DNA from: Flavobacterium anhuiense
Lineage (GTDB): Bacteria > Bacteroidota > Bacteroidia > Flavobacteriales > Flavobacteriaceae
Direction of reading: 5' to 3'
Assembly: GCF_900101855.1 (NCBI RefSeq)
Contig: NZ_FMVC01000005.1
Location: 62,001 to 126,000, forward strand
Length of the DNA: 64,000 nucleotides
A model generated the notes under the pieces. The model saw nothing but the letters and a program-made list of their open reading frames with translations, had not been told where the DNA came from and did not search any database. The number at the start of each line of letters is the position of its first letter. Position 1 is the stretch's first letter. Positions 53,311 through 63,045 of the stretch are shown piece after piece. The position numbers and the translations under genes were made by a program.

Positions 53311-56300
53311 ATGGATTTTTTTAAATGCAAATTATATATTCTGGGAAATGCAGGAGCTGGAAAATCATTCTTTAGGAATACAATAGAAGATTTTATTCAT
53401 TTTGAAAAAAAATCTGCAATGGATAAATTCAATGGACATGACTGGCTCATTCGTACAGAAAATCTCCAAATAGAGGTTGAGATAAAAGAGTATAGAAATT
53501 CTGAATTTGAGTTTATCAATTTTGAGTCAAAAGAAGTAAAAAATATTATTCTTTATATTACAAACGAGTATCAAGATAAATTAGAATTTTCTATTCAACA
53601 AAAAAATGTTGAGCAACTAAGATTTTTATCAAATAAGGCACAAATTATTATTGCAACACCTTTATTTAGGCCTTATGAGCTAAATAGAGATTTTAATTTT
53701 AGCTCCCTTAAAAAGATTTTTCCATTTGTTGAATATTTTCTCCCTATACATGATTTTCATTATAGAGAGTATGAAAACTCATTCCAAATTGGTCATCTAT
53801 TGAGGCAAATAATAGTAAATTCTCATCCATATTCTCTTAAACATGCGAAAGAACTTATAAAGGTTAATTTAAAAAATGAAGACACTACATTAGATTTAGG
53901 TAATTGTGGATTAACTAGTTTAAATGAGGTAAAGGAGTTATTTCAAAATACACATATAAAAAAATTAATTCTTAGTAACGAATGGGGTGAATTTCAGAAT
54001 GGAGGTTGGGAAAGAAAAATAAGTAATAATAAACTTGAGCCTAATGTGCTATTTGGATTTCCTCAAGAAATTGGAAACTTAAAAAATCTTGAAGTTCTTA
54101 TCGCTGGAGGAAATTGGAAGACCTCAAGAAAACGAACAAGATATTTTTCTTCAAATTGGTATATAACTGATATTAAGCCATTGGTACGGTTAAAAAAATT
54201 ATCAATATTAAACTTGAGTAATAATGAAATAGAAACAGTCGCATCACTTTATCAATTATCTCATCTAAGTAAATTATATTTAAACAACAATTCAATTAGC
54301 AATTTCCCAAGTATTGATAAATTTCCAGAATTAAATGAACTATATCTAAGCAACAATCAAATAAGAAATATCAAATTTTTATCCTCAGAGGACACAGCAA
54401 TTCAAACTGTTGATTTACACGCTAATCAGATAACAGATTTAACCCCAATAAGAAAATTAATTTCAAAAATCGACATTAAAGATTCTAAATGGGAAAACAA
54501 TACTATCAGTATTGGGCGTAATCCATTATCAATTCCTCCGGCAGAAGTTGTTGCTAAAGGAAAACAAAGTATAGAAGCCTATTTTTCTCAACTTGAAGCT
54601 GAAAAAGAAATACAGATTAAACCCTTTAAAAATGCTGATATAAAACTTATCATGGTAGGTAATAGCAATGTAGGAAAATCTACATTCGTCCATTGGTTGA
54701 AGATGGGTGTAGTTGATAAAACCATTGCAACTACACATTGGTTAAATTTGGGAATTTGGAAAGTTAAAAAAGGCACTAAAAATTACACTGTAAGGGTCTT
54801 TGATTTTGGTGGTCAAGAATACTATCACGACACACATCATCTTTTTTTCACAAATAGAACTGCTTATGCATTGCTATGGGATCAACTTTCTAACCATTTC
54901 GATGAATTAGAAATAGAACAAACACAAAGTGATGGTCAAAAGAAAACTGTTAAAATTGAGACATTTCCTCTTGAGTATTGGCTTGATTCAATTAGATATC
55001 ATACACAAAAGAGGAAATTAACTCAGATTGAAAAATCTATAACAAAAATTCTTGATGAAAGAGACGAGCAAATTGAAGAATCAATTAGAGGTAAAACTGA
55101 TTGGACAAAATCAGTAACCAATTCAGTAGATAAAGTGTCCGAAGTATTACATGAAAAGGAAGAAGAAAACATATTAATTTTACAAAACAAGGTAGATTCA
55201 AAGCAATCAAAGATTTTTCTAAATGAAGAAAATCTAAATAGAAATTATCCTAAGATATACGATTTTGAACAGGTTTCATTGTATAAAAATGATAGACTTG
55301 AATTATCTAAAAATATACTTTTTGATATTTTTGACAGCTTAGAAGTTTTGAACAGGCAGTTTCTTGGAACATGGAATCATATAAAACAAGATATCGAAAA
55401 AAATACCTTTAATAAAAGTTTTTCCATTGAGGATTTTCTAAGTTACTGTAACAAAATAATAAAGAGACTACCGGAACTGAAAGGCAAATCAGCAGCACAA
55501 CGGAAAAAAGTGCTATTTTTGATAGATGATGCTAAAGTCTTTGCGTCTTTTTTAGCGGATATTGGTTTATGTCTTTATTATCCCGAAAATAATCAATTAG
55601 AGGGAAAAGTTTTTTTAAATCAAAATCAAATATTGGGAGATTTGAATAAAATCCTTCTTTCTATTAACAAAGTTAATGGAGAAATCAGTCAACTAGATAT
55701 TGCGAATACATTGAAAAAACAAGAGGAAAGTGACGAAGTGAAAGATATAATCAGCCTAATGCTTCATTTTAAAATTCTATTTAGACATCCTACTGTAGAC
55801 AAAAAATCTTATATCGCACCTCTCTATTTACCTCCAAACCCACCTAAAAGCATTAAATTATTCCAGTCACTGTTTAATAATCCTGTTTATCGTTTTCACT
55901 ATGAAACATTCATTCATAAGAGCATAATATTAGATCTATTTCATAAATATGGTTCTAAAGCTTTAAGTGAAACAAGTGATGACTCTTCGTTTTATTTTTG
56001 GAAAAATGGAATAATTATTAAAGATGAGGTTAGTAAAGATATCGCTATGGTTAAGTTCTCATCATGGAATAATGACAATAAATGTGCTTCACTTAATATT
56101 TATTCTTTAAGCTGTACAAATGATAAATTCATCGAAACTATCGTTGGACATATTGATTCTATAAATCAAGGTATAAAAGTCACAAAGCTTGTTCCAGATG
56201 AAAACAATAAAGATTTTATTCCATTGGATATTATTCATCAAAATGAGAAAGAGGAAAATCCAATATTCTTTTATAATGAAAAATATTACAGATTAACTTC

Positions 56301-56883
56301 TTTCAAAAAATATTTAAAAACCCCATTAAAAATGAAAAAACTATTCATATCATATTCAAAACAAGATATAAGATTGGTTAATAAGTTTATTGAACATCTT
56401 TCTGCGTTACAAAGAGATGGTAAAGTTTCCCATTGGTATTGTAGTGAATTGGAAGCCGGTTCTAATTGGAATGATGAAATTCAAAAACATTTTGATGATT
56501 CAGACATTGTTTGTTTCATGATTAGTCCAAATTTTATGAAAACCGACTATATACATGAACATGAGATAAAAAAGGCTTATGAAAGGAAAAAAGCTGACCA
56601 AAATTTTAAAATAGTCCCTATAATCCTAAATTTTTGTCGTTGGACAACCGTAAATAATAATTTAGGTGAATTCACTGCACTTCCTTATACAGCTAAACCT
56701 GTAATGGACTTTAAAAATCAAGACATGGCTTGGTACATTATTGAAGCATGCTTACGTTTAATGATAGAAAATGATTTAAATCCAGCAGGTGAAGATTTTT
56801 ATAATAAACAAAAACTTCCATCTGATATTTTAAAAATTTACAATAGAATTGTAGAAGATAAAGTAGATAATAATAGTATATAA
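53311..56883 (+). CDS. Double P-loop LRR-Roc-COR-TIR protein, candidate single-gene defence system
   Basis: 1190 residues. Domains in order: an N-terminal P-loop GTPase-like domain (LYILGNAGAGKSFF, residues 8-21); leucine-rich repeats about 195-400 (LKKLSILNLSNNEIETVASL and similar); a Roc GTPase with VGNSNVGKST near 448 and the switch motif FDFGGQEYYHDT near 497; a COR-like region about 690-1000; and a C-terminal TIR domain from about 1008 (KKLFISYSKQD). The TIR keeps an acidic helix start typical of the catalytic Glu (YIHEHEIKKAYERK near 1085). TIR domains commonly cleave NAD+ in immunity. The gene is very AT-rich, lies between a truncated DUF1896 gene and ORF6N, and is probably foreign. 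Defence is inferred. Confidence 0.85.
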   Translation: MDFFKCKLYILGNAGAGKSFFRNTIEDFIHFEKKSAMDKFNGHDWLIRTENLQIEVEIKEYRNSEFEFINFESKEVKNIILYITNEYQDKLEFSIQQKNVEQLRFLSNKAQIIIATPLFRPYELNRDFNFSSLKKIFPFVEYFLPIHDFHYREYENSFQIGHLLRQIIVNSHPYSLKHAKELIKVNLKNEDTTLDLGNCGLTSLNEVKELFQNTHIKKLILSNEWGEFQNGGWERKISNNKLEPNVLFGFPQEIGNLKNLEVLIAGGNWKTSRKRTRYFSSNWYITDIKPLVRLKKLSILNLSNNEIETVASLYQLSHLSKLYLNNNSISNFPSIDKFPELNELYLSNNQIRNIKFLSSEDTAIQTVDLHANQITDLTPIRKLISKIDIKDSKWENNTISIGRNPLSIPPAEVVAKGKQSIEAYFSQLEAEKEIQIKPFKNADIKLIMVGNSNVGKSTFVHWLKMGVVDKTIATTHWLNLGIWKVKKGTKNYTVRVFDFGGQEYYHDTHHLFFTNRTAYALLWDQLSNHFDELEIEQTQSDGQKKTVKIETFPLEYWLDSIRYHTQKRKLTQIEKSITKILDERDEQIEESIRGKTDWTKSVTNSVDKVSEVLHEKEEENILILQNKVDSKQSKIFLNEENLNRNYPKIYDFEQVSLYKNDRLELSKNILFDIFDSLEVLNRQFLGTWNHIKQDIEKNTFNKSFSIEDFLSYCNKIIKRLPELKGKSAAQRKKVLFLIDDAKVFASFLADIGLCLYYPENNQLEGKVFLNQNQILGDLNKILLSINKVNGEISQLDIANTLKKQEESDEVKDIISLMLHFKILFRHPTVDKKSYIAPLYLPPNPPKSIKLFQSLFNNPVYRFHYETFIHKSIILDLFHKYGSKALSETSDDSSFYFWKNGIIIKDEVSKDIAMVKFSSWNNDNKCASLNIYSLSCTNDKFIETIVGHIDSINQGIKVTKLVPDENNKDFIPLDIIHQNEKEENPIFFYNEKYYRLTSFKKYLKTPLKMKKLFISYSKQDIRLVNKFIEHLSALQRDGKVSHWYCSELEAGSNWNDEIQKHFDDSDIVCFMISPNFMKTDYIHEHEIKKAYERKKADQNFKIVPIILNFCRWTTVNNNLGEFTALPYTAKPVMDFKNQDMAWYIIEACLRLMIENDLNPAGEDFYNKQKLPSDILKIYNRIVEDKVDNNSI

Positions 56884-57050
56884 ATATTTTCTATGTATGC
56901 TTTGATAGATAGATTAAAAGTAGATACAGAATTACAAACAGAAAAAATTAACAAAATGGCAGATACTAGGAGCATAAAACTTCTTAGAATTAGAAAATAA
57001 CTGAAGGATTTTAGAAAAGTTTCTTTAGAAGGTTCAGAAGCATAAAACAA

Positions 57051-57072
57051 AACTCTCCTGATTTGGAGAGTT
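57051..57072. terminator. Terminator between Roco-TIR and ORF6N genes
   Basis: AACTCTCC (57051-57058) pairs with GGAGAGTT (57065-57072), perfect 8-bp stem, overlapping the last base of the convergent ORF6N stop codon. It probably serves both convergent genes. Confidence 0.75.
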
Positions 57073-57953
57073 TATTGTTTATTTAAGATGCGTAACATTC
57101 TACTCACTTCAATATCCATTCTTGAAAAGGCAAACCATTTTTTTGCCAAATCTTTCAGTGATGCTCCGATGTGGTAAAGCTCTGTATTGTCAATAATCAA
57201 AAAGCGGTCATGAGCATCGGTGAAAATCTCAATTTCTATAGGTGCATATTGACTGTTGTATCGTTGCAGATCTAGCTGTAACTGATTGCTGATAGTTTTG
57301 GTATAGATTGTTGTTGTTACATTATCCTTGCGTTTCCCCAATAAAGTCAGCACCGTATCGTCCACATAATTATCAAGTAAAATAATAGAACTTTCTGCAC
57401 TTCGGATAATATCAGAAACAAAAGTATAGGCATCAAAAACTTGCCCGTTATAGAAAATACCTTTTTCGCTGTGGAGCTTATCGCTTTCCAAAGCTTTAAA
57501 AATTTCTTCAAATTTTTGGTCGGCTTCTAGTTGCTTTAATTCAATACTATCCAAACGATGAAACAAAGAAGCATTGCTGATAAGCATTCTCCGCATTTCT
57601 ACGAAAGCTTCCATAATTTCAACGCTCACTTTAACGGCAATATCCGAGCGGAGTATCGCAGATGCCATCGCAATCCCTTGTTCGGTAAAAACGTATGGCA
57701 AATAACGTCTTCCACCGTAATTTAAACTTGAGGTTCCAATTTGGAACCTCAAGTTTTCAAATTCCTTATCTGTCAATTGAAAGCAGAAAGAAATAGGAAA
57801 TCTTTCGATATTTCTTTTTACGGCTTTGTTGAGGTTCTTTGTTTCCACTTGGTATAAGGAAGAGAGGTTGCTATCCAGCATCACTTGCTTGCCACGTATG
57901 GAATAAATCAGGCTCTTGATTTCCGTTGTGCTAATGGTAGGTTTATTTTCCAT
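57072..57953 (-). CDS. ORF6N domain protein with PLD-like C-terminus
   Basis: 293 residues. The N-terminal ORF6N DNA-binding-type domain is clear (STTEIKSLIYSIRGKQVMLD; RFPISFCFQLTDKEFENLRF; YLPYVFTEQGIAMASAIL). The C-terminal part from about 165 contains AHDRFLIIDNTELYHIGAS, resembling the HKD motif of the phospholipase D superfamily with Arg in place of Lys. The stop of topB and this start share one base (TAATG), implying coupling. The family often travels with ICE topB modules; the role is unknown, perhaps nuclease-like. Confidence 0.82.
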   Translation of the reverse strand: MENKPTISTTEIKSLIYSIRGKQVMLDSNLSSLYQVETKNLNKAVKRNIERFPISFCFQLTDKEFENLRFQIGTSSLNYGGRRYLPYVFTEQGIAMASAILRSDIAVKVSVEIMEAFVEMRRMLISNASLFHRLDSIELKQLEADQKFEEIFKALESDKLHSEKGIFYNGQVFDAYTFVSDIIRSAESSIILLDNYVDDTVLTLLGKRKDNVTTTIYTKTISNQLQLDLQRYNSQYAPIEIEIFTDAHDRFLIIDNTELYHIGASLKDLAKKWFAFSRMDIEVSRMLRILNKQ

Positions 57954-60037
57954 TACTTTTTGTAGCTTTTATTTTTATCAAACTCAAAAGAGGTCTTGCA
58001 TTCTTCATCCAATACGATATAGGCATCGAATTTCTTACCTGCCTTGCTTTTCATTCCTTTGATGAGTGAGGTTTTCTTTTTGTTGATAAGGCTTTCAATA
58101 TCTGCTATGCCAATTTGTATTCCGCAAACATTACGGAACTGTAACCAATTACAAACTTCATCCGGACACTTTACTATTATATCACGGATAATGAGTTGCT
58201 GGTTTTTACATTTTGGACAAACCAATTTAGGCAAGCTGTTTTGAGCAATGGAAGTCTGTAATAACTCATTTGTAATAGATAAAGCATAAGCTTCCATTTC
58301 TGTTTGAAATACTTCTGAATCAGTTTCGTTATTCTCGATTTTCTGCAAAGCGAGTTCCCATTCGGCAGTCATAGCCACGTCCGCAATTTTTCTGTCCTTA
58401 ACCAAATCATATACCTGCAGTCCTTTTTCGGTTGGTATCAGGGATTTCTTTTCTCGTTGGATGTAATTGCGGGTAAACAGCGTTTCAATTATCGATGCTC
58501 TTGTAGCCGGAGTACCAATACCAATATTCTGAAGGGCTTTTCGTTCTTCATCGTTCTTAATTTCCTTTCCTGAGTTTTCCATTGCAGATAACAGACCTGC
58601 TTCAGAGTAAAGCACAGGTGCTTTAGTTTGCTTTTCCAAAAGTATAGCTTCCTTTATTTTGATTTCATCACCCTTTTTCAGTTGAGGCAGATCCTGCAAA
58701 GGTTCAGTATCATCTTCTGAGAAATTTCCTTTGATTGAACGCCAGCCAAGTTCAATAATCTTACTGCCTTTTATCGTAAAATCATAATGAAATACTTGTA
58801 AATCTACATCGGTGATTTCTTTGATACAAACTTGTGAAATGGCTTCGAGTAAACGAAAAGCAATCATATCATACACTGCATTTTCTTTAGCATTGAGTGC
58901 CGATGGAATTTTATCCGTAGTCAACAAACCGTGGTGGTCAGTAACACGCAAATTGTTCACTATGCGTTTATTGTAACGATCACACTTCACTTGAGTTATG
59001 GCTTGTTTACAGATTTCCTTATCTTGTAATGCTCTTACGAGATTAGGGATTTCTGCCCACATATCTTCGGGAATGTATTTACTTCCAGTACGTGGATAAG
59101 TGATAAATTTCTTTTCGTAAAGGCTTTGGGCAATGTTAAGGGTATCTTCGGCAGAAAGATTAAGCTTTTTATTTGCTTCCTTTTGCAGTCCCGTTAGGTC
59201 AAACAATAAAGGCGGTTGCTCTGTAACGCTTTTGGTTTTTACCAATGTAATAGTTGCCGTATCGCTTCTCTGAATAGCTTTCAATGTATTATTGGCAAGT
59301 TTTTGATCTTCCCATTTTATCTTTGAGATACTTTTAAAATCTATCAATTCTTTGTTGTGCGATAATTGTATCTGCCAATATTGTTGCACAGCAAAATTCT
59401 TGTTTTCCAGATAGCGTTTGCAGATCAAAGCCAATGTCGGTGTTTGTACTCTTCCCAGAGAGTAAATCCCGTTGCCTGCAGCAATGCTCAATGCCTGTGT
59501 AGCGTTGATTCCAACCAGCCAATCGGCATGGCTTCTGCCTTGTGCTGCCTGATACAATCCGTCAAATTCTTTTCCTTTTTTTAGATTGTCAAAACCTTGT
59601 TTGATTGCTTTCTCTGTAAGTGAACTTATCCAAAGCCTTTCAAAAGGTTTGTTGCATTTGAGATATTCATAGATATATCTGAAGATAAGCTCACCTTCAC
59701 GGCCGGCATCGGTAGCGACGATAATACTGTCAGCTTTATCAAATAATTCTTTAATTACTTTTAGTTGTTTTAATGCCCCTGTATCGACTGTATAGCCTTT
59801 TTCTTTTTTGATTTTTCTTACAGTCAATAAAAACGGGTTTGGAAGTATAGGTAGGGATGCCTTGTCAAATCCTGACACCCCATAATCTTCAGGCATTGCC
59901 AACCCGATCAGGTGTCCGAATGCCCATGTAACAAAATAGCCGTTACCTGTCAGATAGCCCTCTTTTTTCTCAGACGCTCCCACAAGTAAGGCTATTTCTC
60001 TTGCTACGCTTGGTTTTTCTGCAATAATTGTTTTCAT
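57953..60037 (-). CDS. topB: DNA topoisomerase III
   Basis: 694 residues. The TOPRIM domain begins MKTIIAEKPSVAREIALLVG with ATDAGREGELIFRYIY near 110. The catalytic Tyr lies in KKFITYPRTGSKYIPEDMW near 310. A C-terminal zinc-like segment LVCPKCKNQQLIIRDIIVKC is followed by a basic tail. It is a type IA topoisomerase; in CTnDOT the homologous Exc protein takes part in excision. It is translated in an operon with DUF3945 upstream and ORF6N downstream. Confidence 0.95.
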   Translation of the reverse strand: MKTIIAEKPSVAREIALLVGASEKKEGYLTGNGYFVTWAFGHLIGLAMPEDYGVSGFDKASLPILPNPFLLTVRKIKKEKGYTVDTGALKQLKVIKELFDKADSIIVATDAGREGELIFRYIYEYLKCNKPFERLWISSLTEKAIKQGFDNLKKGKEFDGLYQAAQGRSHADWLVGINATQALSIAAGNGIYSLGRVQTPTLALICKRYLENKNFAVQQYWQIQLSHNKELIDFKSISKIKWEDQKLANNTLKAIQRSDTATITLVKTKSVTEQPPLLFDLTGLQKEANKKLNLSAEDTLNIAQSLYEKKFITYPRTGSKYIPEDMWAEIPNLVRALQDKEICKQAITQVKCDRYNKRIVNNLRVTDHHGLLTTDKIPSALNAKENAVYDMIAFRLLEAISQVCIKEITDVDLQVFHYDFTIKGSKIIELGWRSIKGNFSEDDTEPLQDLPQLKKGDEIKIKEAILLEKQTKAPVLYSEAGLLSAMENSGKEIKNDEERKALQNIGIGTPATRASIIETLFTRNYIQREKKSLIPTEKGLQVYDLVKDRKIADVAMTAEWELALQKIENNETDSEVFQTEMEAYALSITNELLQTSIAQNSLPKLVCPKCKNQQLIIRDIIVKCPDEVCNWLQFRNVCGIQIGIADIESLINKKKTSLIKGMKSKAGKKFDAYIVLDEECKTSFEFDKNKSYKK

Positions 60038-60043
60038 GTTATA

Positions 60044-61501
60044 CTACATTTTTCTGCCTTTAGATTTCGCAGGTTCTTGCTGTTTCTCTTGTTGCTCTTG
60101 TTGTTTTTTGTCTTTTGGAGTTTGTTGCTTAGGTCCCAAAGGCTCTTTGATATTCTTTGTCGCTTCATTGGTTTTTCCCTCCGAATTGACTGCTGTTTGT
60201 GTTTTGTGAGCTTCGGTAGGCTGAGCCTGTTCCTTAACCTTATTCGGAAATTCAAATTTGGTTTTTCCTGATTCCTGGTTATAGGTAATATATCCCTGAT
60301 ATGGCTTTCCTTTTTTATCAATCAGGCCGTCAATGTAAACAGTCTGCCCATTTTTGTAATCCTTGTATTGCTCATCATTTAGTTCTTTTCCCCTAAAAGT
60401 TTTGGGAGCTTCCTGAGGTTGGCTTTGCTTATTATTTTGTTGATTGCCTTGCGATTGATTGTTGGAATTACTTCTGTCGAATAAAAATTCTACATATCTT
60501 TTGTCGGCATTAAATTGAATATTGGCACTGAAAGTATCACCTTTTTTAGAAATCATTCCTTCAAGATAAAGCGGTTTGCCTTCAGTTAAAGCCTGCTTTT
60601 GCGTATCATCTAATTTTACCCCCTTAATCTCATCCGGAATCTTAATGAATTCTGTTTTTAGAGCAATCAGCTCATTGGTAAGCCTGTCTACACTAATAAT
60701 TGAGGGCATCATTTCACCGGTTTTGGTGTTTTTTAAATCGACTACACGTCCCATATTTCCTGTTTCCAGCAGGTTTTTTTTGTCTTCATCTGTAAACTTA
60801 TGTCCGAAAAATTCAAAGTTCAGGTTGGGTTCCTTTCTGATACCATGTATCGCTGCTACAACCTTTCCGTCTTCAGTAGACTGTAAAGATAAACGAGCAT
60901 CTGTACGGACAATGGCACCGCCCATATTGACACTTATTGGAACGAGCTCATTGGTTTTATAACCTTTTAATAAAGGTTCTAATAAATTCATTTTTTCAAG
61001 ACGTTCTTTACTTAGCCCAAGATTATTCATGGTATCCCAATCAATCTGTTCTGGCTTAAATCGATTTTCATTTGTTTCAGGTGTTGTCTGTGTTGTTTCC
61101 ATATTGTTTTGATTTTCTTGTTTCTGTTCTTGTAAATTTTCTGATTTCACCTCGTGTTCCTTCATTAATTTTTCTCCATCAGGAGTAGGATTGTTTACCT
61201 GCTTCTGCATATCATTTGCAACATTAACCGCAACAGGTGCAGGTACTTTAAAAAATGAGAAATTGGTCGGATTTTTCAATTGGCTGAAAAAATTGGAAAA
61301 GAAGTTGGAAAAGAAATCACCATGCTTATCCACACGCATAAACTGATTTTGGTTTTTCTTAGTCGGTTCAACGGTTTCCATTTTACCATTTTCATCAATA
61401 CTCTTTACCGCTTGTATTTTCATTTTCTCTTTATCCAGTACAAGTAGAATGTCAGATAGTTGCTCAGTTATTTCCTGTTTATTTAAAGTTTCTTCACTCA
61501 T
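60044..61501 (-). CDS. DUF3945 domain protein
   Basis: 485 residues. A charged, Gln/Asn-rich N-terminal region is followed by the DUF3945 core (DWDTMNNLGLSKERLEKMN; then LLKGYKTNELVPISVNMGGA) and two repeats of about 50 residues (KLDDTQKQALTEGKPLYLEG and ELNDEQYKDYKNGQTVYIDG). A low-complexity Lys/Gln tail ends the protein. The family partners topB in Bacteroidota elements; the exact role is unknown, probably DNA-associated. Six bases separate it from topB. Its upstream region carries motif site D. Confidence 0.85.
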   Translation of the reverse strand: MSEETLNKQEITEQLSDILLVLDKEKMKIQAVKSIDENGKMETVEPTKKNQNQFMRVDKHGDFFSNFFSNFFSQLKNPTNFSFFKVPAPVAVNVANDMQKQVNNPTPDGEKLMKEHEVKSENLQEQKQENQNNMETTQTTPETNENRFKPEQIDWDTMNNLGLSKERLEKMNLLEPLLKGYKTNELVPISVNMGGAIVRTDARLSLQSTEDGKVVAAIHGIRKEPNLNFEFFGHKFTDEDKKNLLETGNMGRVVDLKNTKTGEMMPSIISVDRLTNELIALKTEFIKIPDEIKGVKLDDTQKQALTEGKPLYLEGMISKKGDTFSANIQFNADKRYVEFLFDRSNSNNQSQGNQQNNKQSQPQEAPKTFRGKELNDEQYKDYKNGQTVYIDGLIDKKGKPYQGYITYNQESGKTKFEFPNKVKEQAQPTEAHKTQTAVNSEGKTNEATKNIKEPLGPKQQTPKDKKQQEQQEKQQEPAKSKGRKM

Positions 61502-61564
61502 AATCTTAAAAAATTAAAATTCAATTTCGAAAGTAAAATAAGACTCCACTTCATTACATTACTT

Positions 61565-61607
61565 GGCATTCAAAGGCAGTGTTTGTCGCTCAAAGGCGCT
61601 ATAGCTT
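61565..61607 (+). promoter_or_regulatory. Recurring ICE motif, site D (upstream of DUF3945/topB)
   Basis: A central copy GGCAGTGTTTGTC (61575-61587, one mismatch) is flanked by half copies ending TTGGC (61563-61567) and starting GGCGCT (61595), all with 20-bp period and CAAA in the spacers. It lies about 75 bases before the DUF3945 start, overlaps the 3' end of the HTH gene, and is followed on the coding strand by a TACTTTCG element resembling a -7 box. Confidence 0.65.
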
Positions 61608-61895
61608 TGTAGATTGCGGATTAAAACTATCTCTAATGAACTGATGAACATCAGAAAGCTTATAATACAATTTACCGCTTATGGTGTAATAAGGTAGTTT
61701 CCCGATAGAGCGGTATCTTTGAAGGGAACGGTTACTGATTTTTAACATTTGAAGCAGATCCTGATTATCTAGCAATTCATCTCCATCTATACTGTTACGT
61801 TTATTTCGTATATTATCTATTTGGTCTCCCAATATATCAAAACGCACCATCAGGCGTTCCATCCACGCTAAAAATTCTATTCTATCAATATTCAT
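61599..61895 (-). CDS. Helix-turn-helix protein, excisionase-like
   Basis: 98 residues. The C-terminal half is a MerR/excisionase-type winged HTH (DNQDLLQMLKISNRSLQRYR; LPYYTISGKLYYKLSDVHQF). It resembles the small Xis2c/2d-type proteins of CTnDOT that drive excision and also switch on tra and mob operons. It lies between the second rteC and the DUF3945/topB operon. It could bind the recurring motif, but this is inference. Confidence 0.82.
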   Translation of the reverse strand: MNIDRIEFLAWMERLMVRFDILGDQIDNIRNKRNSIDGDELLDNQDLLQMLKISNRSLQRYRSIGKLPYYTISGKLYYKLSDVHQFIRDSFNPQSTKL

Positions 61896-62199
61896 AGAGC
61901 TATTTTTTTTAAAGGGTTATACCTGTTTTTTGTCTGTCTTTAACTTTCTACCTTTTCTTTATAAGTTAACTATGCAAAATTGCCTAGGTTCTTATTTTAT
62001 TTATGCCAAGTCTTGCCAATTGGTTTAGCCATTTTTTGATTTTTTTTTATAAATAAAAAAATCCTCATTTCACAGGTATTTGAAGGAAAACAGAATAGTT
62101 TTGAATGAACTTTCAGCAAGAATTTACCAATGGGTATATATTGGCAAAAAAAAAGCAGTACGTTTTTGGGTACTGCTCTTTATAGTGGTATTGAAATAA
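61896..62199. other. Interval between HTH gene and second rteC
   Basis: 304 bases. It contains the rteC terminator and, near 62008-62021, two GCCAA words 11 bp apart (TGCCAAGTCTTGCCAATTGG), possibly an operator of the HTH gene. There is no additional gene. Confidence 0.4.
62154..62177 (-). terminator. Terminator of second rteC
   Basis: AGCAGTAC (62154-62161) and GTACTGCT (62170-62177) form a perfect stem. On the minus strand it is followed by a long T-run, 23 bases after the rteC stop. Confidence 0.85.
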
Positions 62200-63045
62200 C
62201 TAAAGGTCTTTATCCATATATTCTTCCAGAGATATTTTGAGCTGGTCTAAAAATGCCGTTCGAGAACCCACTCTTGTTTTCATTCGGTGGAAAGAGTGAT
62301 GTATATCATTGAGTGGTGTTTTGAATAGTACCTGAAAAATCAACGCTAATTTTCGGATACCTATATTTCTATGTGAAATTGAATTTGAAGCATAAAGAGC
62401 ATATATAAGTTCGATAAGAGCATTTTGAGAATTTGTCCAGGCAATGTCCTTGTTTCCTTCTCCGTTTATTAAAATCATATCGGGATTTTCTTCAGGATTA
62501 ATTTTGGTAATCAGATAAGTATAAAGCAGTTCGTTGGCTATAATGTGAGCTACCTTGTTGTCATAGTAAGTCGAGAAACTAAGGTCAATTTCGAATACAC
62601 TACTCTTTAATCCATCGTGGTAATTGATTTGCCCCAGTCTAAAGTAAGTATCATCACGATCTGTTCTACATGCACGGTAGTATCTGTAAAAATCTTCATT
62701 GCAAATGCTTTCTTTATATTCTGATTTGAGCGATTTGAATTGGTTTTCATAATAGCTTTGATGTATTTGACCATTACTTACAGGGCAAGTAGTTTCAATA
62801 CGAAATACTTTGTTATAATAGATGAGTTTTCCTAATATTTGTGGTTTGATATTCTTGAAAAAGTTAATTTCATTCTCTTTATCTTTAAATCCAGTTTGTA
62901 AGGTTTCTGATTTTATTGAGTACAACATTTTTTTCAGGAATAAAGTCATTTGATATGCCTCATCCGCCATTCGCATCATCTGTGAAGACAGTTTAACTTC
63001 CTGATGATGAATTTGCTCTAATATCTTATTCAATATAATTTCCAT
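62200..63045 (-). CDS. rteC: RteC family regulator, copy 2
   Basis: 281 residues. Family segments parallel to copy 1: INFFKNIKPQILGKLIYYNK, FYRYYRACRTDRDDTYF, SFSTYYDNKVAHIIANE and LIYALYASNSISHR. In CTnDOT, RteC switches on the excision operon; a copy next to the HTH and topB genes is in the expected place. It is divergent from a second HTH gene with direct repeats in between. Divergence from copy 1 suggests different inputs or an origin from another element. Confidence 0.9.
   Translation of the reverse strand: MEIILNKILEQIHHQEVKLSSQMMRMADEAYQMTLFLKKMLYSIKSETLQTGFKDKENEINFFKNIKPQILGKLIYYNKVFRIETTCPVSNGQIHQSYYENQFKSLKSEYKESICNEDFYRYYRACRTDRDDTYFRLGQINYHDGLKSSVFEIDLSFSTYYDNKVAHIIANELLYTYLITKINPEENPDMILINGEGNKDIAWTNSQNALIELIYALYASNSISHRNIGIRKLALIFQVLFKTPLNDIHHSFHRMKTRVGSRTAFLDQLKISLEEYMDKDL

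Noticed and set aside
56893..57000. Possible 35-residue ORF after the Roco-TIR gene
   Set aside because: No recognisable feature; length and AT-rich context make chance likely.
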